From Actibacterium atlanticum (lineage in GTDB: Bacteria > Pseudomonadota > Alphaproteobacteria > Rhodobacterales > Rhodobacteraceae): a stretch of 64,000 nucleotides of DNA. A program made the translations under genes and the position numbers. The stretch lies in contig NZ_AQQY01000001.1 of assembly GCF_000671395.1 (NCBI RefSeq), positions 496,001-560,000 on the forward strand. The letters are read 5' to 3'. Of the stretch, positions 57,576 to 64,000 are shown in pieces. The notes under the pieces are model-generated. The model saw only the letters and a program-made list of their open reading frames with translations, made no database searches and was not told where the DNA came from. Positions within the stretch are counted from its first letter, which is position 1. Every line of letters begins with the position of its first letter.

Positions 57576-58874
57576 TCAACGTTCAGGGATCAATCCGCGC
57601 GGGCTAAAGCGCAGCACCAGCAGCAGCACAACCCCCATCGTCAGCAGGCGCATATGGGCGGCGCTGTCCAGAAGGTGTTCTTTTACTGCGCTGCCATCGG
57701 CCATGCCAGCGGTCACGGAGTTCATGATGAATTGGCCCAACGGTTCGACCTGAACCCACAGGAACCAGATCAGGAATCCACCCAGTACCGCGCCAAAGTT
57801 GTTGCCCGAGCCGCCCACGATCACCATCACCCAGATCAGGAAAGTGAAGCGCAGTGGGCTGTAGGTCCCGGGGGTAAGCTGCCCGTCCAACGTTGTCATC
57901 ATGGCTCCTGCGATACCGCAAATGACCGAGCCAAGAATGAAGATTTGCAAATGGCGGGATTTGACGTTCTTGCCCATGGCTTCGGCCGCGGTTTCATTGT
58001 CGCGGATGGCCCGTATCATGCGCCCCCAAGGCGAGTTCAACGCCAGCTGAGCCAGCACCAAAAGTCCGACCAACACCGCGGTAAACAGCAGGCTATAGCT
58101 GATCTTTACGAACAGGGTCGATGCCGTGACCGGGTCCATCCCCAGACCCTCGGCACGCGCTACGAACGCGGTACTTTGTTGTAGATCGACTTCTAAGGGC
58201 ACGGGGCGGGGCAGGCCGTTGACGTTCTTCACGCCGCGCGCCAGCCAATCCTCGTTTTTCAGAACAGCGATCAAAATCTCGGCGATCCCCAAGGTGGCAA
58301 TCGCCAGATAGTCAGACCGAAGCCCAAGCGCCGTCTTGCCGATCACCCAAGCTGCAATCGCGGCCAGCAAACCGCCCACGGGCCATGCCAGCAGCACCGG
58401 CAGGCCCAACCCGCCAAGATTGCCCTGAAGCGCGGGATTGATGGCCTCGACGGCGTCGACGGCCGGGTCAAAGACCCCGCGGAACAGGAAGAAACCACCG
58501 ATCAGCAAGGCCAGCAACGTAAGGGAGCGGCCCCATCCTCGGGGCAATTTCAGCCATGCCAGGATCGCGCCAATGATCGTCGCTGCGCCCAACAGCAGGG
58601 CCAGCACGATACGTGGCCCACCGGCTTGCCATGCCTCGGGCACCGGCGCGGTAGAGGTGATTACCACCGCCAACCCGCCCAGGGCCACAAAGCCCATGAC
58701 GCCAACGTTGAACAGCCCGGCAAACCCCCATTGCAGGTTCACCCCCAAGGCCATGATTGCCGAAATCAGCCCCATGTTCACAATCGCCAGCGCCGCGTTC
58801 CAGCTTTGCAAAAAGCCGGTAAGCACGATCAGCGAAGCCACCACACCGAAAAGCGAAAGGTCCCGCGTTGTCAT
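57576..58874 (-). CDS. livM: Branched-chain amino-acid type ABC permease, LivM family
   Basis: 432 residues, about ten helices, longer than typical LivM because of an extra loop near residues 200-240. GVNLQWGFAGLFNVGVMGFVA and GRMIRAIRDNETAAEAMGKN are the family signatures. It pairs with LivH as the membrane core. Last gene of the operon; start overlaps livH stop by 4 bases. The substrate class could be branched-chain amino acids, amides or urea. Confidence 0.93.
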   Translation of the reverse strand: MTTRDLSLFGVVASLIVLTGFLQSWNAALAIVNMGLISAIMALGVNLQWGFAGLFNVGVMGFVALGGLAVVITSTAPVPEAWQAGGPRIVLALLLGAATIIGAILAWLKLPRGWGRSLTLLALLIGGFFLFRGVFDPAVDAVEAINPALQGNLGGLGLPVLLAWPVGGLLAAIAAWVIGKTALGLRSDYLAIATLGIAEILIAVLKNEDWLARGVKNVNGLPRPVPLEVDLQQSTAFVARAEGLGMDPVTASTLFVKISYSLLFTAVLVGLLVLAQLALNSPWGRMIRAIRDNETAAEAMGKNVKSRHLQIFILGSVICGIAGAMMTTLDGQLTPGTYSPLRFTFLIWVMVIVGGSGNNFGAVLGGFLIWFLWVQVEPLGQFIMNSVTAGMADGSAVKEHLLDSAAHMRLLTMGVVLLLVLRFSPRGLIPER

Positions 58875-59884
58875 ACCGATTTCCCCTTAAACAGCCCGGT
58901 GGGTTTGAACAGCAGCACGATCACCAAAATCATGAAGCTGACGGCGAATTTGTAATCTGTCGACAACAGCTGGACCAATCCGCTGGGGTCCAGAGCATCG
59001 GGCATCAAATAGGTCAGTACCTTTTTCCAGGCATAGGTGATTGTGACCTCGGAATAGGCGACGACAAACCCGCCCGCGATGGCACCCAGCGGATTGCCCA
59101 GCCCTCCCACGATGGCCGAGGCAAAGATCGGCAGCAATAAGTGGAAATAGGTGAACGGTTTGAAGGATTTATCCAATCCATAAAGCGTGCCCGCGATGGT
59201 CGCCAAGGCCGCGACGATCACCCATGTGATCATCACCACGCGTTCCGGGTTGATGCCGGACAGCAGCGCAAGATCCTCGTTGTCGGAAAACGCGCGCATG
59301 GATTTGCCGGTGCGGGTGCGGTTCAAAAACCAAAACAGCGCCGCGACTACGATCACCGCCGTGACGATGGTTATCGCTTGGGTGGACCGCAGGGCCAGCC
59401 CCTCGGACAAGCCGGTCATTTCCTTGAAATCGCGGGCCTTGATGATGAAGCGCGCGCCATCGGCAAAGCGTTCTTCCTCGGGGCCGATGATGAACCGCAC
59501 AAGGCCGTTCATCACGAACATCACGCCCATGGAAACGATGACCAGAATAACCGGCGCGGCTTTTTGTTTTCGATAGAACTGATAGACCACCCGGTCCGTC
59601 CCAAGCACCAGCAGAGCGGTCACCGCGATGCCAAAGGGCAGGGCCAGCAGCGCCGTGGGCAGGGCGCCAAAGCTAATGCCCACGGACTGGAACAACCAGG
59701 TGAACAGGATCGTCGCCATGGTGCCAAAGGCCATGGTGTCGCCATGGGCAAAGTTTGAAAACCGCAGGATGCCGTAAATCAGCGTCACACCCAAAGCGCC
59801 CAAAGCCAGCTGCGCGCCATAAGCGGTGGCCGGGATGATCACGAAATTGGTCAGCGCGACCAAGGCGTTGAGGAACTCAATCAT
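58871..59884 (-). CDS. livH: Branched-chain amino-acid type ABC permease, LivH family
   Basis: 337 residues, eight predicted helices. GALGVTLIYGILRFSNFAHGD near residue 25 and the EAA-like GKSMRAFSDNEDLALLSGIN segment are characteristic. The ATG sits inside ATGA shared with the stop of the small secreted-protein gene upstream, and its own stop overlaps livM, so translation is coupled throughout. Confidence 0.93.
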   Translation of the reverse strand: MIEFLNALVALTNFVIIPATAYGAQLALGALGVTLIYGILRFSNFAHGDTMAFGTMATILFTWLFQSVGISFGALPTALLALPFGIAVTALLVLGTDRVVYQFYRKQKAAPVILVIVSMGVMFVMNGLVRFIIGPEEERFADGARFIIKARDFKEMTGLSEGLALRSTQAITIVTAVIVVAALFWFLNRTRTGKSMRAFSDNEDLALLSGINPERVVMITWVIVAALATIAGTLYGLDKSFKPFTYFHLLLPIFASAIVGGLGNPLGAIAGGFVVAYSEVTITYAWKKVLTYLMPDALDPSGLVQLLSTDYKFAVSFMILVIVLLFKPTGLFKGKSV

Positions 59885-60243
59885 ACGCCAAACTCCTTGC
59901 AATCGCCCTCGTGCACGACGGAAAACGCGCCGTCGCCCCAGCCGTGCAGGGTCAGGATGGCTTGGCCGTTCTCAAAGATACTCAGGAAGTACGCCGAGTC
60001 CGCCACAAGATCCGAGGATAACGCAAACTGCCCGGGGCCATCTTCAAACAGGGGGATCATCGGAATTTCTTCGACCGAGGTGAACAAGGTCCACTGGTCA
60101 GCGTCATAGATCAAATTCGCTTCAAGGATGGACGCGATACAGGCCATATCGGCAGGGCATTGGCGGATCATTTCGCACTCGTACCCGGCTGAAAAAGCAG
60201 GAGAAGCGAGGGTGATGCATGCGGCGGTGAGCATAGTTTTCAT
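59881..60243 (-). CDS. Small secreted cysteine-containing protein inside the liv operon
   Basis: 120 residues with signal peptide MKTMLTAACITLASPAFSAG; about 101 mature residues with four Cys, three of them clustered near the mature N-terminus, giving likely disulfides. No family recognised. One base separates it from the stop of livF, and its stop overlaps livH by 4 bases, so it is made in step with the transporter. A periplasmic accessory to the ABC system is the natural inference. GGGAGGG precedes the ATG. The frame remains open upstream into livF, but that part has no site. Confidence 0.75.
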   Translation of the reverse strand: MKTMLTAACITLASPAFSAGYECEMIRQCPADMACIASILEANLIYDADQWTLFTSVEEIPMIPLFEDGPGQFALSSDLVADSAYFLSIFENGQAILTLHGWGDGAFSVVHEGDCKEFGV

Positions 60244-60244
60244 G

Positions 60245-60955
60245 TTACCCTCCCAAGAACGTACGGCGGACTTCGGGGTCGGCCAGAAGGGCTTGTCCGG
60301 TGTCGGTATAGGCATTGCGCCCTTGCACCAGAACATAGCCTTTATCTGCAATTTCAAGCGCTTGTCGGGCGTTTTGTTCGACCATCAGGATCGAAATGCC
60401 GGTGCGAGCAACCTCGATGATGCGATCAAACAGCTCGTCCATCACAATCGGGCTGACGCCTGCTGTGGGTTCGTCCAGCATCAACAGTTTCGGCTGAGTC
60501 ATCAACGCACGGCCCACGGCGACCTGTTGGCGTTGGCCGCCGGACAGCTCTCCGGCGTGCTGATTGCGTTTGTCGCGCAGGATCGGGAACAGCTCATAGA
60601 CCTGTTCCATTGTGTCGCGATAGTCATCGGTGCGGATGAACGCGCCCATTTCAAGGTTCTCTTCGACGGTCATGGTGGTGAAAATGTTGTTCACCTGCGG
60701 CACAAAGCCCATGCCCTTGCCGACGCGGGCTTGTGGGGTCAGGCTGGTGATATCTTCGCCATCCAGCACCACGCGGCCGGTGTGGATATTCAGCATTCCG
60801 AACACCGCTTTCATCGCGGTGGATTTGCCAGCGCCATTGGGCCCGACGATCACCGCGATTTCGCCCTTTTCAACGGCCAAAGTGCAGCCGTGCAGGATAT
60901 CCGCGCCGCCATAGCCGCCGGTCATTTCCTCACCGATCAGGAAGGGATCAGCCAT
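60245..60955 (-). CDS. livF: Branched-chain amino-acid type ABC ATPase, LivF family
   Basis: 236 residues. Walker A GPNGAGKST near residue 40, ABC signature LSGGQRQQVA, Walker B LLMLDEPTAG, His-loop VEQN. Drives transport with LivG. The ATG lies inside the end of livG (8-base overlap). Confidence 0.96.
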   Translation of the reverse strand: MADPFLIGEEMTGGYGGADILHGCTLAVEKGEIAVIVGPNGAGKSTAMKAVFGMLNIHTGRVVLDGEDITSLTPQARVGKGMGFVPQVNNIFTTMTVEENLEMGAFIRTDDYRDTMEQVYELFPILRDKRNQHAGELSGGQRQQVAVGRALMTQPKLLMLDEPTAGVSPIVMDELFDRIIEVARTGISILMVEQNARQALEIADKGYVLVQGRNAYTDTGQALLADPEVRRTFLGG

Positions 60956-61736
60956 TGGCTTCCTCCTTGATCTTGTTTTTCAGACCGGTGCCCAGATAGG
61001 CCTCGATCACCGCTTCGTTTTGCATGATTTCCTTGGCGTTGCCTTGGGCCAGTACCTTGCCTTCGGCCATCACAATCACCGGATCACACAGGCGGGCAAT
61101 GAAATCCATGTCGTGTTCGATCAGGCAAAACGTATAGCCGCGTTCCTGGTTGAGCCGCACGATGGCGTCACCAATGGTGTTCAAAAGGGTGCGGTTCACT
61201 CCGGCGCCGACTTCGTCCAGAAAAACGATCTTGGCGTCGACCATCATGGTGCGGCCCAGTTCCAAAAGCTTTTTCTGACCGCCAGACAGGTTTCCGGCCT
61301 TTTCATTGGCCAGATGGTCGATCGTCAGAAATGCCAGAACTTCGTCGGCCTTTCGCGCCAGTTCGCGTTCCTCGGCCGCAATCGCACCGCGCCGAAACCA
61401 GGTGTTGATCAGGCTTTCACCGGATTGGCCGCCCGGCACCATCATCAGGTTTTCGCGCACGGTCATCGAGGAAAACTCATGCGCGATCTGAAAAGTGCGC
61501 AGCAGACCTTTATGGAACAGCTCGTGCGGGGGCAGCCCGGTGATGTCCTCGCCCGCCATGGTCACGCGGCCCGCTGTGGGCGGCAACACCCCGGCGATCA
61601 CGTTGAACAGCGTGGATTTCCCGGCGCCATTGGGTCCGATCAACCCGGTGATCGACCCCGTTTGGATTTCAATAGACGCATCATCAACGGCCCGAAAACC
61701 GCCGAAATGTCTGTGCAGACCTTCAACTGTGATCAA
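60948..61736 (-). CDS. livG: Branched-chain amino-acid type ABC ATPase, LivG family
   Basis: 262 residues. Walker A GPNGAGKST near residue 35, signature NLSGGQKKLLELG, Walker B IVFLDEVGAG (Glu then Val in place of the usual Pro), His-loop IEHDM. TTG start at 61736 with GGGGGA 6 bases upstream; no better start in frame. A stable hairpin lies between it and the preceding livK gene. Confidence 0.94.
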   Translation of the reverse strand: MITVEGLHRHFGGFRAVDDASIEIQTGSITGLIGPNGAGKSTLFNVIAGVLPPTAGRVTMAGEDITGLPPHELFHKGLLRTFQIAHEFSSMTVRENLMMVPGGQSGESLINTWFRRGAIAAEERELARKADEVLAFLTIDHLANEKAGNLSGGQKKLLELGRTMMVDAKIVFLDEVGAGVNRTLLNTIGDAIVRLNQERGYTFCLIEHDMDFIARLCDPVIVMAEGKVLAQGNAKEIMQNEAVIEAYLGTGLKNKIKEEANG

Positions 61737-61782
61737 TATATATCCCCCGGGGCCGGTTTTTTGGTGGCCCTCGTTAGAAACA

Positions 61783-61805
61783 CGGCCCGGGTCATGCCCG
61801 GGCCG
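61783..61805 (-). terminator. Intercistronic hairpin between livK and livG
   Basis: CGGCCCGGG, loop 5 bases, CCCGGGCCG is a perfect 9-bp stem. No long T-run follows. Such structures between a binding-protein gene and its ABC genes commonly protect the upstream mRNA or cause partial termination, keeping binding protein in excess. Confidence 0.6.
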
Positions 61806-61821
61806 ATAATGCTTTGTTAGA

Positions 61822-63003
61822 TCAGCGGAATTTCACGGTTGTGAAGGCGCCATCTTTGATCTCGACCTCGCGGTAACCACCGGCGGCTTCGCCCGGCTCG
61901 ATCAGTTCAAGTGCGGTCGCGCCGACATAGTCGATCTCGCCGCCATTGGCCAAGATTTCAAGCGCTTTGGGCAGCTCACCGGGCAGGATCGGCTCGCCGG
62001 GGGCGTTGCTGACCGCATAGACGAAATCCTTGTAGACCGCCGGATCGGTGGATTTGGCTGCCGCCATAGCCAGCCCCATCAGAGCGCCCGCGTCATAACC
62101 TTCGGACGAGTAGGGGGCGGTGCCGTCAAAGCCAGCCGCTGTGGCCAGTTCAAAATACACTTCGGTTCCCGCCGAGTCGCTGCCGGGCACGGTGCCAAAC
62201 GACCCTTCAATCTCGGTGCCGAAAGCGTCAGAGATACTGTCGCCGACCATTGCATCGGGCAATACGAAAGCGTCGAATGCGCCCGTATCAAGCGCGGCGC
62301 GGATGATGCCGGGGCCACCCTGATCCAGATAGCCGACGACCACCAGCATTTCACCGCCTGCCGACGCCATGGAACCGACTTCCGCCGAGTAATCCGCTTT
62401 GCCGTCTTCGTGAGCGGCTTCAATGGTGATCTCGCCGCCGATGGCTTTGAACGCCGACGAGAAGGAATCCGCCAGGCCTTTGCCATAGTCGTTGTTGGTA
62501 TAGGTCACGGCGACACTGGTCACACCGCGCTCGTTCAGAACTTCGGCCAGAACCTGCCCCTGACGGGCGTCCGAAGGCGAGGCGCGGAAGAACAGGCCAT
62601 TGTCTTCGATATCTGTCAAAGCCGGAGACGTTGCCGAGGGTGAAAACAGCACCATGCCATTAGGCAGGGCCACGTTTTGCAGGATGGCGATGGTTGCGCC
62701 AGAGCACAGCGCGCCAATAATACCGTCAACGTCTTCGGCGATCATACGTTCCCCGACCGAAGTCGCGATGCCCGCATCGACACAGCTGCTGTCGCCACGC
62801 ACCGTAGAGATCGTCGACCCCCCAAAGAAATTTGCATCACCGCTCATTTGCGCCAAGGCCAGTTCGGCCCCATCCGCCATGCCCGGCGCCAGCGATTCAG
62901 CCGGTCCGGTAAAGCCCAGTGCGATACCTAGCTTCACTTCTTCTGCGGTGGCAGCCCCTGCCGCCAAAGCTGTAAGCGCAGTTGCCATCAGCAATTTTTT
63001 CAT
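61822..63003 (-). CDS. livK: ABC substrate-binding protein, LivK/Leu-Ile-Val type
   Basis: 393 residues with signal peptide MKKLLMATALTALAAGAATA. Peripla_BP_6 fold: VKLGIALGFTGPAESLAPGM, a disulfide pair region (SSCVDAG and ALCSGATI), and YTNNDYGKGLADSF. Periplasmic receptor of the system; ligand unknown. First gene of the operon livK-livG-livF-small protein-livH-livM on the minus strand. Separated from livG by a hairpin. Confidence 0.93.
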   Translation of the reverse strand: MKKLLMATALTALAAGAATAEEVKLGIALGFTGPAESLAPGMADGAELALAQMSGDANFFGGSTISTVRGDSSCVDAGIATSVGERMIAEDVDGIIGALCSGATIAILQNVALPNGMVLFSPSATSPALTDIEDNGLFFRASPSDARQGQVLAEVLNERGVTSVAVTYTNNDYGKGLADSFSSAFKAIGGEITIEAAHEDGKADYSAEVGSMASAGGEMLVVVGYLDQGGPGIIRAALDTGAFDAFVLPDAMVGDSISDAFGTEIEGSFGTVPGSDSAGTEVYFELATAAGFDGTAPYSSEGYDAGALMGLAMAAAKSTDPAVYKDFVYAVSNAPGEPILPGELPKALEILANGGEIDYVGATALELIEPGEAAGGYREVEIKDGAFTTVKFR

Positions 63004-63135
63004 GTGAACGACTCCCGTGTTGGTTTTTATAACAAAAGCCTAGTTTGACCTTTTGGAAAAGAAAAGCACGTTGACGTAGTGTTGCGAAAGGCAGACGTTA
63101 AATTCACCCGGCATTTGATGGAGCGGAGGTCCTCT

Positions 63136-63555
63136 ATGTTGCGTAATTTCCTGATTGCCCTTTTCGTCGCCGTTATTGTGATGCCCGGACAGCCCATGGC
63201 GCAGGATGTGCCGTTTGCCACGCGCGAGTCGTTTTATGAATTTGTCGATAGCCATATGGCCAAACGCGATTTTGGCACGCAGGTATCCCGGCTGGGGGGG
63301 GCAGATGAATATAGCCCTGAAGAGATCGTCGCAGCGGATGCACAGCTTAAGCGCGCCTTGCCCTATGCGCTGACCGGAAAAGCCGTGCTGCGTACCCGCG
63401 AGATGCAGGCCGGCTTTCGCGAAGAGCTGGTCGTGTATTGGGGCGAACAAGGCTATCTTTGGTGTTACTTCCTGTTGCACGAACGCGAGGAAGGCCTGCT
63501 GGTGGTGCGGTTCAATTACAACACCAGTTCCGACGTGATTTTCGAGCTGTTTTGA
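63136..63555 (+). CDS. Hypothetical exported protein
   Basis: 139 residues with signal peptide MLRNFLIALFVAVIVMPGQP, cleaved before QDVPFA. The mature part is short and mixed alpha/beta (ESFYEFVDSHMAKRDFGTQV; ELVVYWGEQGYLWCYFLLH). No family recognised. ATG 63136 has GGAGG 6 bases upstream; the earlier ATG at 63118 is weaker. Divergent from livK. Confidence 0.7.
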   Translation: MLRNFLIALFVAVIVMPGQPMAQDVPFATRESFYEFVDSHMAKRDFGTQVSRLGGADEYSPEEIVAADAQLKRALPYALTGKAVLRTREMQAGFREELVVYWGEQGYLWCYFLLHEREEGLLVVRFNYNTSSDVIFELF

Positions 63556-63697
63556 CGCGCCCGCCCCTGATGTAGGCGCTAACAGTTCAAGAAACCTTCA
63601 CAAAACCCCACGGCTATAGTCCGATTTTATATCTGGCGCGGGCGCTGGGATTTTCGTATAAGCGCCCCTCTGATTAACCGCCCCTTGGAGCAAGACA

Positions 63698-64000
63698 ATG
63701 AGCAACTGGCAAAAATCTGACTGGAGAACCAAACCGCGGATCCAGATGCCGGACTATACGGATATGGACGCGCTGCACGCTGTAGAGGCCCAGCTGTCCA
63801 AGTATCCGCCGCTTGTCTTTGCGGGCGAGGCCCGGCGTCTGAAAGCTAAACTGGCCGATGCATCGCGCGGTGAAGCCTTCCTTTTGCAAGGCGGCGACTG
63901 TGCAGAAAGCTTCTCGGAATTCAGCGCCGACACCATTCGCGACACGTTCAAAGTGCTGCTGCAGATGGCTGTTGTTCTGACCTACGGCGCGAAGGTGCCG
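63698..64000 (+). CDS. 3-deoxy-7-phosphoheptulonate synthase, class II (5' part)
   Basis: Reading frame of 101 codons open at the window's end. It starts [20 protein letters not shown] and contains [19 protein letters not shown] and GGDCAESF, the class II (plant-type, AroAII) DAHP synthase signature. Joins phosphoenolpyruvate and erythrose 4-phosphate in the first shikimate step. Start ATG 63698 with TTGGAG upstream. About three quarters of the gene is outside the window. Confidence 0.95.
   Translation, partial: MSNWQKSDWRTKPRIQMPDYTDMDALHAVEAQLSKYPPLVFAGEARRLKAKLADASRGEAFLLQGGDCAESFSEFSADTIRDTFKVLLQMAVVLTYGAKVP

Overview
The window looks like a chromosomal segment of an alphaproteobacterium of the order Rhodobacterales (roseobacter group). 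The basis is the gene content: a ChpT phosphotransferase, a three-gene cluster of corrinoid methyltransferase and RamA-like reactivase, OlsB/OlsA, an L21 with a helix-hairpin-helix tail, DUF6477/DUF6456 neighbours, Usg, and generally G+C-rich coding sequence. I cannot name the genus. Nearly all of it is dense housekeeping DNA. I see no phage, insertion sequence or CRISPR array.

Layout. 1-1063: a Met/His-rich exported protein, a GDCCVxC protein and tRNA-Gly. 1108-4442: minus-strand cluster of virulence-factor family protein, methyltetrahydrofolate:corrinoid methyltransferase and corrinoid reactivase, probably parts of a split methionine synthase. 4630-6458: ppx and rlmE. 6516-7286: an orphan gene with a HEPN-like motif beside tRNA-Ser. 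7428-9659: a DUF2059 protein, a small RTX protein and a lipoprotein. 9843-15126: rplU-rpmA, a GNAT, obgE-proB-proA. 15123-17668: chpT, DUF3553, a perfect CtrA box, olsB-olsA. 17665-27677: metabolic and regulatory genes (thiE-like, tfoX-like, trmJ, HxlR, ctaA, M32 peptidase, two sulfotransferases, enoyl-CoA hydratase, thioesterase, DUF1127, MocR). 27839-28795: rplM-rpsI. 28847-34993: TetR, ppk2, metA, an ATPase, a FadL porin, an EamA transporter and a zinc-ribbon microprotein. 35185-39190: guaA, DUF6477, DUF6456, a VIT1-like transporter. 39271-42314: peroxide defence (katA, oxyR, peroxiredoxin). 42514-49019: lipA, gluQ, trmFO, gyrA, usg. 49006-52555: dsbB, a YqaA-type protein, a zinc metallopeptidase, tRNA-Leu, a HupE/UreJ protein and a membrane-anchored partner. 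52556-56760: a 0.76-kb structured non-coding stretch, a 47-codon small ORF and a 1073-residue RTX protein ending in a Hint self-processing domain. 57576-63003: a branched-chain amino-acid type ABC operon with a small secreted cysteine protein embedded in it. 63698-64000: the start of a class II DAHP synthase.

The parts most worth following are the leader, small ORF and RTX-Hint locus; the translationally coupled small secreted protein in the liv operon; the HEPN-like orphan; the Arg-tailed methyltransferase/reactivase pair; and several readable operators (CtrA, MocR, HxlR, OxyR). All functions come from reading motifs and gene order. No database search was run.
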